This document shows positions 24,259 to 32,788 of a stretch of 64,000 nt of DNA, piece after piece. The DNA is from Antarctobacter heliothermus. Lineage in GTDB: Bacteria; Pseudomonadota; Alphaproteobacteria; Rhodobacterales; Rhodobacteraceae. Within the stretch, counting starts at the first letter, position 1. Every line of letters begins with the position of its first letter. The stretch lies in NCBI RefSeq assembly GCF_002237555.1, contig NZ_CP022540.1:310001-374000 (forward strand), read 5' to 3'. The notes under the pieces were generated by a model. That model worked only from the letters and a program-made list of their open reading frames with translations. It ran no database searches and was not told the origin of the DNA. Made by a program: the position numbers and the translations under genes.

Positions 24259-26157
24259 ATGGGCAAACCCCTGGACGTCATCACCATCGGCCGATCCTCT
24301 GTCGACCTCTACGGCGCGCAGATCGGCGGCCGGCTAGAGGATATGGCGAGCTTCAACAAATATATCGGCGGGTCGCCCACCAATATCGCTGCCGGCACCG
24401 CCCGGCTGGGCCTGAAATCGGCGCTGATCACCCGTGTCGGGGATGAGCACATGGGCCGCTTCATCATCGAGGAGCTGCAAAAAGAGGGGGTAGATACCCG
24501 CGGGATCGTCACAGATCCGGAACGCCTGACCGCCTTGGTGCTGCTGGGCATCCGCGATCAGGAACAGTTTCCGCTGATCTTCTACCGCGAGAACTGCGCC
24601 GACATGGCCCTGTGTGAGGACGACATCGACGCCGGCTTTATCACACAGGCCCGCGCCGTCACCGCCACCGGCACCCACCTCAGCCACCCGCGCACAGAGG
24701 CCGCCGTGCTGAAGGCGCTGACCATCGCGCGGGCCGACGGGATGAGGACCGCGCTGGACATCGACTATCGCCCGAACCTCTGGGGGCTGGCGGGTCATGG
24801 CGACGGCGAAAGCCGCTTTATCGCCTCGGAAAAAGTCACCGCAAAACTGCAATCGACTCTGCATCTGTTCGATCTGATCGTCGGCACCGAAGAGGAATTC
24901 CACATCGCGGGCGGCACCACTGATACGATTCAGGCGCTGCGCCATGTGCGCAAGGTCTCTGCCGCCACGCTGGTCTGCAAACGCGGCCCAATGGGCGCCG
25001 TGGCCTTTACCGGCGACGTGCCCGACACGCTGGACGAGGGGCAAAGCGGCCCCGGCTTCCCGATCGAGGTGTTCAACGTGCTGGGCGCGGGCGATGGCTT
25101 TATGTCCGGGCTGGTGAAGGGCTGGCTGACCGATCAGGACTGGCCCACCGCGCTGACCTACGCCAACGCCTGCGGTGCTTTTGCGGTCTCGCGCCACGGC
25201 TGCGCGCCCGCCTACCCATCGTGGACAGAGCTGGAATTCTTCCTCAAACGTGGCGTCAAACGGCCTGCGTTGCGCAAGGATGCGGAACTGGAACAGATCC
25301 ACTGGGCCACCAACCGCAAGGGCGACTGGCCGGTGATGCGGGTCTTCGCCTTTGACCACCGGTCACAGTTGGAGGATCTGGAGGGCGCGACGCCGGACAA
25401 GATCGGCGCGTTCAAGACACTGTGCCTTGAGGCCTGCGCGCAGGTGGCCGACGGGCATGACGGTTATGGCCTGCTGGTCGACTCGCGCCTTGGCCGCGAC
25501 GCGCTGTACAAGGCCGCCGGGACGGGTCTGTGGATTGGTCGCCCGGTGGAATGGCCCGGCTCCCGCCCCCTGACGCTGGAGCCTGAGATTGGCCCGGACT
25601 ACGGCGGGCTGAACGAATGGCCGCTGGAACACGTCGTCAAGGTGCTGTGTTTCTATCACCCTGACGACCCGGCAGAGATGCGGGCCGAGCAGGAGGCCAC
25701 CGTCATGCGCCTGTTCCACGCGGCGCGGCGCAACCGGCTGGAATTCCTGCTAGAGGTGATCCCGTCCAAGGCCGGGCCAGTGGGAGACGACACAACCGCA
25801 CGGGTGATCCGGCGCTTTTACGACATCGGCGTCTATCCTGATTGGTGGAAGCTGGAACCGATGACCTCGGACGCCGCATGGCAGATGACCGTCGCCGCGA
25901 TTCAAGACAATGATGCCCACACCCGTGGTATCGTGGTGCTGGGGCTGGGCGCGGATGAGGACAGCCTGAAAGCCAGCTTTGAGGTCGCCGCGCAATATCC
26001 GCTGGTCAAAGGCTTTGCCGTCGGGCGCACGATCTTTGCCGAGGCGGCCCGTGGCTGGATGACCGGCGCGCTAAGCGACGCGCAGGCAGTCGCGCTGATG
26101 AAGGACAAATACACACGTCTGTGCGGAGTCTGGGACGCCGCACGCGGGGAGGACTGA
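24259..26157 (+). CDS. iolC: IolC, 5-dehydro-2-deoxygluconokinase fused to DUF2090
   Basis: A 632-residue fusion. Residues about 1-320 are a PfkB-type sugar kinase (FNKYIGGSPTNIAAGTARLG near the N-terminus; catalytic FNVLGAGDGFMSGLVKGWL) that phosphorylates 5-dehydro-2-deoxy-gluconate in inositol breakdown. Residues about 340-632 are a DUF2090 aldolase-like barrel (RVFAFDHRSQLEDL; LLVDSRLGRDAL; EFLLEVIPSK), which in this class may perform the next aldol cleavage to malonate semialdehyde and dihydroxyacetone phosphate. This fusion is known in alphaproteobacteria. iolD starts 3 nt after the stop. Confidence 0.93.
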   Translation: MGKPLDVITIGRSSVDLYGAQIGGRLEDMASFNKYIGGSPTNIAAGTARLGLKSALITRVGDEHMGRFIIEELQKEGVDTRGIVTDPERLTALVLLGIRDQEQFPLIFYRENCADMALCEDDIDAGFITQARAVTATGTHLSHPRTEAAVLKALTIARADGMRTALDIDYRPNLWGLAGHGDGESRFIASEKVTAKLQSTLHLFDLIVGTEEEFHIAGGTTDTIQALRHVRKVSAATLVCKRGPMGAVAFTGDVPDTLDEGQSGPGFPIEVFNVLGAGDGFMSGLVKGWLTDQDWPTALTYANACGAFAVSRHGCAPAYPSWTELEFFLKRGVKRPALRKDAELEQIHWATNRKGDWPVMRVFAFDHRSQLEDLEGATPDKIGAFKTLCLEACAQVADGHDGYGLLVDSRLGRDALYKAAGTGLWIGRPVEWPGSRPLTLEPEIGPDYGGLNEWPLEHVVKVLCFYHPDDPAEMRAEQEATVMRLFHAARRNRLEFLLEVIPSKAGPVGDDTTARVIRRFYDIGVYPDWWKLEPMTSDAAWQMTVAAIQDNDAHTRGIVVLGLGADEDSLKASFEVAAQYPLVKGFAVGRTIFAEAARGWMTGALSDAQAVALMKDKYTRLCGVWDAARGED

Positions 26158-26160
26158 ACC

Positions 26161-27984
26161 ATGACCACGATCCGACTGACCGCCGCTCAGGCGATGGTGC
26201 GCTACCTGTCGGCGCAGATGAACGAGGAGGGCGAGCGTTTTCTGGCCGGGTGCTGGGCGATCTTCGGCCACGGCAACGTCGCCGGTCTGGGTGAGGCGCT
26301 GTATGGCGTGCGTGACACGCTGCCAACCAATCGCGGCCACAACGAACAGACGATGGCCCACGCCGCCATCGCGTTTGCCAAACAGTCGCAACGCAAGCGC
26401 GCGATGATGGTCACCTCCTCCATCGGGCCGGGGGCCACCAATATGGTGACCGCCGCAGCACTGGCGCATGTGAACCGTCTGCCGGTGCTGCTGGTGCCGG
26501 GCGATGTCTTCGCCCACCGTGGCCCCGATCCCGTCCTGCAACAGACCGAGGATTTCGGCGACGGCACAGTATCCGCCAACGACTGTTTCCGCCCCGTGAC
26601 GCGCTACTTTGACCGGATCACCCGGCCCGAACAATTGCTGACCGCCCTGCCCCGCGCCATGGCCGTGCTGACCGATCCGGCAGCCTGCGGGCCAGTGTGT
26701 CTTGCATTCTGTCAGGACGTACAGGCCGAGGCATATGATTACCCGCAGGCGTTCTTTGAGCCGAAAACATGGTATCAGCGCCGCATCCGCCCGGATCATC
26801 ACGAGTTGCACCGCGTCGTGGAAAAGATCCGCGCGGCGAAACGCCCGGTGATCATCGCGGGCGGGGGCGTGCATTACTCGGACGCTTGCGCGCAGTTGCA
26901 GGACTTTGCCGAGACGCACAACATCCCCGTGGTCGAAACGCAGGCGGGCAAGTCGGCGCTGGCATGGGATCATCCGCTGAACCTTGGCCCCGTGGGCGTC
27001 ACCGGCGCGGCCTCTGCCAACACCGCCTGCGGCGAGGCGGATCTGGTGCTGGGCGTCGGCACCCGGTTTCAGGATTTCACCACCGGGTCATGGTCGCTGT
27101 TCAAGACCCCCGGCCGGACCCTGATTAGCCTGAACGTCAACGCCTATGACGCGGTGAAACACGGTGCGCTGCCGCTGCAATCGGACGCAAGAACCGGCCT
27201 CACCGACCTCGCGCTGGAACTGGCCAACTACCGGGCCGAGGATGTCTCACCACAGCTGAAAACCGACTGGTTCGCATCGGTCGACCCGCTCACCGACACG
27301 CCCACGGATGGCAACGCCCTGCCCACCGACATGCAGGTGATCGGCGCGGTCCAGCGGACCAGTGGCCCCGACACGGTAGTGATGTGCGCGGCGGGCACCA
27401 TGCCCGGTGAGCTGCACAAACTGTGGAAAGCCCCGCGCCCCGGCGCCTATCACATGGAATACGGGTTCTCCTGCATGGGCTATGAGATCGCCGGTGCAAT
27501 CGGCATCAAGATGGCCCAGCCCGACCGCGACGTGGTCTGCTTTACCGGCGACGGCACCTACATGATGGCCAATTCCGAACTGGCCACCGCCGTCATGATG
27601 GGGATCAAGTTCACCCTTGTCCTGACCGACAACCGTGGCTTTGGCTGCATCAACCGGCTGCAAATGGGCACCGGCGGGGCCGAGTTCAACAACCTGCTGG
27701 ACCACGCCGTCCATGAGCACCCCAGCAACATCGACTTCGCCGCGCACGCCGCCAGCATGGGCGCGGCGGCCGTACACGTCAGCTCCATCGCCGAACTGGA
27801 GGATGCGCTAGCCCGCGCCAAGGACGCCACCGGCCCCTTTGTCATTGTCATCGACACCGACCCCTACCCATCCACCCCGCACGGCGGATCGTGGTGGGAA
27901 GTGGCGGTGCCCGAAGTATCGACCCGCACCGAGGTGCAAGACGCCCGCAAGGAATATGAAACCGCGCGGAAAGAGCGCGACTGA
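26161..27984 (+). CDS. iolD: IolD, 3D-(3,5/4)-trihydroxycyclohexane-1,2-dione acylhydrolase
   Basis: A 607-residue thiamine diphosphate enzyme that opens the inositol-derived ring. The N-terminal pyrimidine-binding domain has GHNEQTMAHAAIAFAKQSQR with the activating Glu. The C-terminal domain has the ThDP/Mg motif GDGTYMMANSELATAV ending at TDNRGFG, and the end SWWEVAVPEVS is typical of IolD. The ribosome site GAGGAC overlaps the end of iolC. Together with iolC, iolE and iolB it covers the pathway from 2-keto-inositol to the phosphorylated deoxygluconate. Confidence 0.95.
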   Translation: MTTIRLTAAQAMVRYLSAQMNEEGERFLAGCWAIFGHGNVAGLGEALYGVRDTLPTNRGHNEQTMAHAAIAFAKQSQRKRAMMVTSSIGPGATNMVTAAALAHVNRLPVLLVPGDVFAHRGPDPVLQQTEDFGDGTVSANDCFRPVTRYFDRITRPEQLLTALPRAMAVLTDPAACGPVCLAFCQDVQAEAYDYPQAFFEPKTWYQRRIRPDHHELHRVVEKIRAAKRPVIIAGGGVHYSDACAQLQDFAETHNIPVVETQAGKSALAWDHPLNLGPVGVTGAASANTACGEADLVLGVGTRFQDFTTGSWSLFKTPGRTLISLNVNAYDAVKHGALPLQSDARTGLTDLALELANYRAEDVSPQLKTDWFASVDPLTDTPTDGNALPTDMQVIGAVQRTSGPDTVVMCAAGTMPGELHKLWKAPRPGAYHMEYGFSCMGYEIAGAIGIKMAQPDRDVVCFTGDGTYMMANSELATAVMMGIKFTLVLTDNRGFGCINRLQMGTGGAEFNNLLDHAVHEHPSNIDFAAHAASMGAAAVHVSSIAELEDALARAKDATGPFVIVIDTDPYPSTPHGGSWWEVAVPEVSTRTEVQDARKEYETARKERD

Positions 27985-27992
27985 TCCGGATC

Positions 27993-28015
27993 CGTAGGCC
28001 GGGCTTAAGCCCGGC
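27993..28015. repeat. Palindromic dispersed repeat, copy 1
   Basis: CGTAG followed by the perfect 18-bp palindrome GCCGGGCTTAAGCCCGGC lies between iolD and iolE. The identical 23 bp recur at 38486-38508 after an unrelated gene. In RNA it would form a stable hairpin inside the iol transcript, with no T tract. It may act as a small mobile or mRNA-stabilising element. Confidence 0.8.
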
Positions 28016-28058
28016 TTACTCCCCCTGAAAACTGGCCCAGAACTGGAAAGCTAGACCC

Positions 28059-28958
28059 ATGAGCGTCAAGATCGGGATCTCTCCCATTGCCTGGCAGAAC
28101 GACGACCTGCCGGATCTCACCGCCGACTACACGATGGAACAGGCGCTGAAGGAAAGCCGCGAGATCGGCTATACCGGCGTCGAACGTGGCCAGCGGATGC
28201 CGCATGACACGCCGGGCTTGCGCGCCTACCTTGATGAATACGACATCGCGCTTTGCGGCGGCTGGTGTTCTGGCAACCTGCTGGTCAACGACGTCCAGCA
28301 GGAAATCGAGGCCGTGCGCCAGCAGGTCGAACAGTTCGTCGCGCTGAAAAGCCCCTGCATCGTCTATGCCGAATGCTCCAACACCGTGCAGGGCCAGATC
28401 GGCACACCGGTCAACAACCGCCCCAAACTATGCCGCGATCAGGTGCTGGACTACGGACGCAAGCTGTCCGAGGTCGCCAAGTGGATGCAGGATCAGGGCA
28501 TGCCCATGGCCTATCACCACCACATGGGATCCATCATCGAATCCGAAGACGACGTGAACTGGCTGATGGAGGGCGCGTCGAACGAGGTGTCCCTGTGTTT
28601 TGACACCGGCCACCTGCTGTTCGGCGGCGGCGACGTCATGGCCACGCTGGACCGTTGGGCCGACCGGGTGCATCACGTGCATTTCAAGGACATCCGCCCC
28701 GAAATCGTCGCGGACGTGCGCGCGCAGGATCGCAGCTTTCTGGACGCCGTGATCGCCGGTGCCTTTACCGTGCCCGGCGACGGCTGCATCGACTTCCAGG
28801 CCGTCGCGGATAAGCTTAAGGTGATGGATTACGCCGGATGGATCGTGGTCGAGGCCGAACAGGACCCGGCCAAGGCACCGCCCTACGACTACTCCCAAAA
28901 GGGCTATCAACACATCGTTCAGGTCTGCGCCAAGGCCGGGCTGGAAATCGACGGATAA
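28059..28958 (+). CDS. iolE: IolE, myo-inosose-2 dehydratase
   Basis: A 299-residue TIM-barrel protein. It begins SVKIGISPIAWQNDDLPDL, typical of IolE, and carries the AP-endonuclease-2-like metal site: MAYHHHMGSIIESEDDV, CFDTGHLLFGG, HHVHFKD and IVVEAEQDP. It removes water from 2-keto-myo-inositol to give the diketone used by IolD. GGAAAG lies 9 nt before the ATG. The 74-nt gap from iolD holds the palindromic repeat. Confidence 0.95.
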   Translation: MSVKIGISPIAWQNDDLPDLTADYTMEQALKESREIGYTGVERGQRMPHDTPGLRAYLDEYDIALCGGWCSGNLLVNDVQQEIEAVRQQVEQFVALKSPCIVYAECSNTVQGQIGTPVNNRPKLCRDQVLDYGRKLSEVAKWMQDQGMPMAYHHHMGSIIESEDDVNWLMEGASNEVSLCFDTGHLLFGGGDVMATLDRWADRVHHVHFKDIRPEIVADVRAQDRSFLDAVIAGAFTVPGDGCIDFQAVADKLKVMDYAGWIVVEAEQDPAKAPPYDYSQKGYQHIVQVCAKAGLEIDG

Positions 28959-28962
28959 ACCC

Positions 28963-29193
28963 ATGAAAAATCGCGCATTGGACGTCCAACACCCGTTTTT
29001 CCTGCCCCTCTGGCGGCGGATCGTGACCGTCGCGCTGTGCCTTGGCTGGGCGGGGCTGGAACTCAGTTGGGGCAACCCGCTTTGGGCCACGTTGTTCGCA
29101 GCAGTAGGCACCTATTGCGCGCATCAGTTCTTTATCGCCTTCGACCCAGAGGCGATCCGGAAAAAACACACCGACGAAGGAGGATCGTCATGA
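28963..29193 (+). CDS. Small two-helix membrane protein in the iol operon
   Basis: A 76-residue protein with two hydrophobic segments, about residues 18-36 and 39-56, and a charged tail. The N-terminal HPFFLPLWRRIVTVALCLGW recalls the DUF3329 family, small proteins also seen as sensor-kinase N-termini, but I am not certain. It starts 4 nt after iolE and overlaps the dioxygenase gene by 4 nt (ATGA), so it is expressed with the operon. Its role is unknown. Confidence 0.65.
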   Translation: MKNRALDVQHPFFLPLWRRIVTVALCLGWAGLELSWGNPLWATLFAAVGTYCAHQFFIAFDPEAIRKKHTDEGGSS

Positions 29194-30356
29194 AAGACAG
29201 TGCCTATTTCGACGTCACAAGCTGTGATCTGGCGGAATTTGCGCGGCTCACCGGTCAAACCCTGTCGCCCTCGGACCTGCGCTTTGCCGCGGCGGTGGAC
29301 AAGAACGTGCCGATCTATGACATGGCGGCCCTCAATGGTGTGTTGTCCGACCCGGTGCAACGCGCCGAACTGCTCGCCGAATGGGGATTTGTGCTGGGCC
29401 GCTCTGCCGGGGTGTTGGTGCTGCGAACCGCCTATGCCGACACCACCCCCATCGACGCGGCCACCGCGATATTTGACCGGATCATCGCCCGCGAACAAGA
29501 GGCTGGCAAAGGCGCGGGCGACCATTTCGCCAAGGCCGGGTCGAACGCGCGGATCTGGAACGCGCTGCAAAAGCACTGTTTCGAGGACCCTCACGCCTTT
29601 GCGCTCTACTATGGCAACACCGCTATCGCGGCGGTCTGCGAGGCATGGCTGGGCCCCTTCTACCAGATGACCGCGCAGGTGAACCTTGTCCGCCCCGGCG
29701 GTCAGGCGCAAAGCGCGCACCGGGACTATCACCTCGGGTTCCAGACGGCGGAGGTCGCGGCGCGGTTCCCGGCCCATGTACACGACCTGTCGTCGGTGAT
29801 GACGCTGCAAGGCGCCGTGGCCCATTGCGACATGCCGGTGGAAAGCGGCCCGACCAAACTGCTGCCGTTCTCGCAACTGTTCCGCCCCGGCTACATGGCC
29901 TACCGCCGCGACGATTTCCGCGCGTTCTTTGAGGAAAACTGCATCCAGATGCCATTGACCAAAGGCGACGCGCTGTTCTTCAACCCGGCGCTGTTCCACG
30001 CCGCGGGCGAAAACCGCAGCGCGGACATCCAGCGCATGGCCAACCTGCTGCAGATCTCCTCGGCGCTGGGGCGGGCGATGGAAACCATCGACCGCACGGC
30101 CATGTGCCGCGTCCTCTACCCGGCGATCCAGTCACTCAGGGCGCAAGGCGCGCTGGAAGACGCAAACCTCAATGCCGCCATCGCCGCTGCCGCAGAGGGC
30201 TATTCCTTCCCCACCAACCTCGACAACGACCCGCCGCTGGGCGGACTTGCCCCCGAAACCCAGAACGCCCTGTTCCACCGCGCCCTTGCCGAAGGCATCT
30301 CGCCTCAGGATTTCGCCGCCGCGCTGGCAGATCAGGACGCCCGCCGACAGCCCTGA
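29190..30356 (+). CDS. Phytanoyl-CoA dioxygenase-family Fe(II)/2-oxoglutarate enzyme within the iol operon
   Basis: A 388-residue protein with the PhyH jelly-roll signature. The iron ligands fit SAHRDYHLGF (HxD) and, about 100 residues later, FFNPALFHAAGENRSAD (distal His, then Arg for 2-oxoglutarate). Such enzymes hydroxylate or halogenate small molecules and consume O2 and 2-oxoglutarate. AAGGAGG precedes ATG 29190. It sits between iolE and iolB, so it may act on an inositol ether or methylated inositol before entry into the pathway. That is inferred from position only. Confidence 0.82.
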   Translation: MKDSAYFDVTSCDLAEFARLTGQTLSPSDLRFAAAVDKNVPIYDMAALNGVLSDPVQRAELLAEWGFVLGRSAGVLVLRTAYADTTPIDAATAIFDRIIAREQEAGKGAGDHFAKAGSNARIWNALQKHCFEDPHAFALYYGNTAIAAVCEAWLGPFYQMTAQVNLVRPGGQAQSAHRDYHLGFQTAEVAARFPAHVHDLSSVMTLQGAVAHCDMPVESGPTKLLPFSQLFRPGYMAYRRDDFRAFFEENCIQMPLTKGDALFFNPALFHAAGENRSADIQRMANLLQISSALGRAMETIDRTAMCRVLYPAIQSLRAQGALEDANLNAAIAAAAEGYSFPTNLDNDPPLGGLAPETQNALFHRALAEGISPQDFAAALADQDARRQP

Positions 30357-30369
30357 CCGGAGACCCTAG

Positions 30370-31194
30370 ATGAGCCTGCTGCACCGAAAGCCCACCGCAA
30401 CCACCGGCAAAGTCCATGAGATCACCGTCGCCAACGCCCGCACACCCGACAGCCCAAACTGGGGCTACGTCGGCTTTGACCTGTGGCGCCTACATATGGA
30501 CGACCACGCCGAAGGCCAGACCGGCGACCGTGAGGTCATCCTCGTGCTGGTCGAGGGCAAGGCCCACATCAGCGGCGGCGGGCATGACTTCGGCGAACTG
30601 GGCGACCGCATGACCGTCTTCGACAAGGGCGCGCCGCACGCCGTCTACCTCCCCGCAGGCGCCGACTGGACCGCGACGGCCACCACCACCTGCACCCTCG
30701 CCGTCTGCTCTGCCCCCGCCATCGCCGACTACCCCGCTGCAAAGATCGGGCCAGAGGGGATCGAACTGGTGGACCGCGGTAAAGGCACCAACGCCCGCCA
30801 CATCCACCCCATCGCGATGGAGGAACGCGACGTCGCCTCCTCGCTGCTGGTGACAGAGGTCTACACCCCCGCCGGACACTGGTCCTCCTACCCGCCGCAC
30901 CGTCATGACGAGGACAATTTCCCGAACATGACCTACTTGGAGGAAACCTACTACCACCGCCTCAATCCCGCCCAAGGCTACGGCCACCAGCGCGTCTTCA
31001 CCGAAGATGGCAGCCTCGACGTCACCATGTCCGTGTCCGATCACGACGTGGTTCTGGTGCCCAAAGGCCACCACCCCTGCGGCGCGCCCTATGGCTATGA
31101 GATGTACTATCTCAACGTCATGGCCGGACCGCTGCGCAAATGGCGGTTCCAGAACCACCCGGACCACGACTGGATCGCCCGGCGCGACGCCTGA
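30370..31194 (+). CDS. iolB: IolB, 5-deoxy-glucuronate isomerase
   Basis: A 274-residue cupin-type protein. It ends with the conserved KGHHPCGAPYGYEMYYLNVM and GPLRKWRFQNHPDHDW, and carries the metal-binding HWSSYPPHRHDEDNFP. It converts 5-deoxy-glucuronate to 5-dehydro-2-deoxy-gluconate, the substrate of IolC. The ribosome site GGAGA lies 9 nt before the ATG. It is the last gene of the operon and is followed by a hairpin-forming repeat. Confidence 0.94.
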   Translation: MSLLHRKPTATTGKVHEITVANARTPDSPNWGYVGFDLWRLHMDDHAEGQTGDREVILVLVEGKAHISGGGHDFGELGDRMTVFDKGAPHAVYLPAGADWTATATTTCTLAVCSAPAIADYPAAKIGPEGIELVDRGKGTNARHIHPIAMEERDVASSLLVTEVYTPAGHWSSYPPHRHDEDNFPNMTYLEETYYHRLNPAQGYGHQRVFTEDGSLDVTMSVSDHDVVLVPKGHHPCGAPYGYEMYYLNVMAGPLRKWRFQNHPDHDWIARRDA

Positions 31195-31206
31195 CAGGTT
31201 GCTTTT

Positions 31207-31269
31207 GGGTATTTGGACAAAGAAGAAGCCGCAGGCGCGCCCTGATGCTTCTTCTTTACAAAAATACCC
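31207..31269. terminator. Long inverted repeat, probable bidirectional terminator
   Basis: Two 23-nt arms (31207-31229 and 31247-31269) match at 20 positions: the left starts GGGTATTTGGACAAAG, the right ends CTTTACAAAAATACCC. The loop is 17 nt. It lies between the convergent iolB and flavin oxidase genes. The arms belong to the TTCTTCTTT...ATACCC repeat family, here as an inverted pair. Confidence 0.7.
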
Positions 31270-31384
31270 ACAGCAGCGCCGCCACCAGCGCCGCGCCTTC
31301 AATCGAAACGAGACCTCTCTACCAAACCCGAGCGTCCTGCCAAAGGCAGGGCGCGAGACATCCAGCGCGCCGCAGGCGCACCGC

Positions 31385-32788
31385 TTACTCCGGCAGCAGC
31401 TTACCGGGATTTAAGATGTCATGCGGGTCCAGCGCCGCCTTGATCGCGCGCATCATGTCCAGCGCCACGGGGTCCTTGCGCCGTGCCATCGACGGCCGTT
31501 TGGCCAATCCGATGCCGTGTTCGGCGGAAAACGACCCGCCCAGCGACAGCACCACATCCTCGACCGCCTCCATCACCGCGTTCTTTGCCTCTGGATTGGC
31601 AAGTTGCACCGAATAATGCACGTTGCCGTCCCCCAGATGCGCCACAACAGAGGTGCGCGCGCCGGGATCGATCCCCGTCAGCACAGTGTCGGCCTGCTCC
31701 AGAAAGATCCCGATCTTGTCCAGTGCAACGGCAATATCGTTGACCAGAACGTTGGGCCGCGCATAGGCCAGTTCGGCGGCGGCCTCCCGACGGGCCCACA
31801 TCTCACTGCGCTGGGTGTCGTTCTGCGCCACCACGGCATCCACAACCGCGCCATCCTCCATCATGGTGGCAAGCACGTCCTCCAGATACCCCATCAGCGG
31901 CACCGACCCATCCGGTCCCGGCGTCACGTCACGCGGCGCGGTGGCCCCCAGTTCGACCAGGATATTGACCGCGTGGTCCTGCGCAAATGGCGCGCGGGTG
32001 CCAGGGTGCATGTCTGCATAGGCCTTGAGGTAATCGGCGGGCATGTATTCAAACGCCTCAACCGCACCGCCGGTCAGATCCTGCAAGCGGTTCAGCACCT
32101 CCAGCGCACCGAGCAAAGTCTGCGTCGCCACCATCGCCGTGACATAGGCGCGGGGCTGCGGCACCAGTTTCAGCACCGCGCGGGTGATCACGCCCAGCGT
32201 CCCCTCGGACCCGATCAGCAGGTGGCGCAGGTCATAGCCGGTGTTGTTTTTGTGCAGGTCGGACATCAGATCCACGACGCGCCCATCCGCCAGCACCGCC
32301 TCCAGACCCAGCACCAGATCGCGGGTATTGCCATAGCGCAGCACGTTGGACCCACCCGCATTGGTTGCCAGCAGCCCGCCGATCCGGGCAGAACCGCGCG
32401 CGCCGAATGTCATGGGAAAGTTGAGGTCCGCCGCCCCGGCCGCCGCGTGCAGATCGCTCAGGATCACCCCTGCCTGCACCACCGCCAGCCGCGCATCAGA
32501 GCGGATATCCTCGACCGCGTTCATCCGGTCCAGTGACAGCATCACCGCGCCTTCGCCATAGCTGCCCCCGGCTAGCCCGGTATGGCCGGACACCGGCACC
32601 ACCGGCACCCGTGCGCCATGGGCGGCCTTGAGCACCGCAGAGACCTGCGCGGTATCGCGCGGACGCGCCACGCACAGAGGTGTCCATGCAAACTGCCCGG
32701 TCCAGTCCTGCGACCATGCCGCCATATCGTCGCCGGTCAACAGGCCGGGGCCGTCCAGCGCCTCGCGCAGCAGGTCAATCAAGCTCAC
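31385..32788 (-). CDS. FAD-linked D-2-hydroxyacid dehydrogenase/oxidase (GlcD/Dld-like)
   Basis: A 467-residue flavoprotein. The PCMH FAD domain shows VPVVPVSGHTGLAGGSYGEG and the covalent or tight-binding loop GLLATNAGGSNVLRYGNTRD. The C-terminal FAD-oxidase domain ends with GSFSAEHGIGLAKRP and LDPHDILNPGKLLPE. Likely substrates are D-lactate, glycolate or D-2-hydroxyglutarate. GTG 32788 is chosen because it overlaps the upstream gene's stop (GTGA), giving translational coupling; further in-frame sequence belongs to that gene. Confidence 0.87.
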   Translation of the reverse strand: MSLIDLLREALDGPGLLTGDDMAAWSQDWTGQFAWTPLCVARPRDTAQVSAVLKAAHGARVPVVPVSGHTGLAGGSYGEGAVMLSLDRMNAVEDIRSDARLAVVQAGVILSDLHAAAGAADLNFPMTFGARGSARIGGLLATNAGGSNVLRYGNTRDLVLGLEAVLADGRVVDLMSDLHKNNTGYDLRHLLIGSEGTLGVITRAVLKLVPQPRAYVTAMVATQTLLGALEVLNRLQDLTGGAVEAFEYMPADYLKAYADMHPGTRAPFAQDHAVNILVELGATAPRDVTPGPDGSVPLMGYLEDVLATMMEDGAVVDAVVAQNDTQRSEMWARREAAAELAYARPNVLVNDIAVALDKIGIFLEQADTVLTGIDPGARTSVVAHLGDGNVHYSVQLANPEAKNAVMEAVEDVVLSLGGSFSAEHGIGLAKRPSMARRKDPVALDMMRAIKAALDPHDILNPGKLLPE

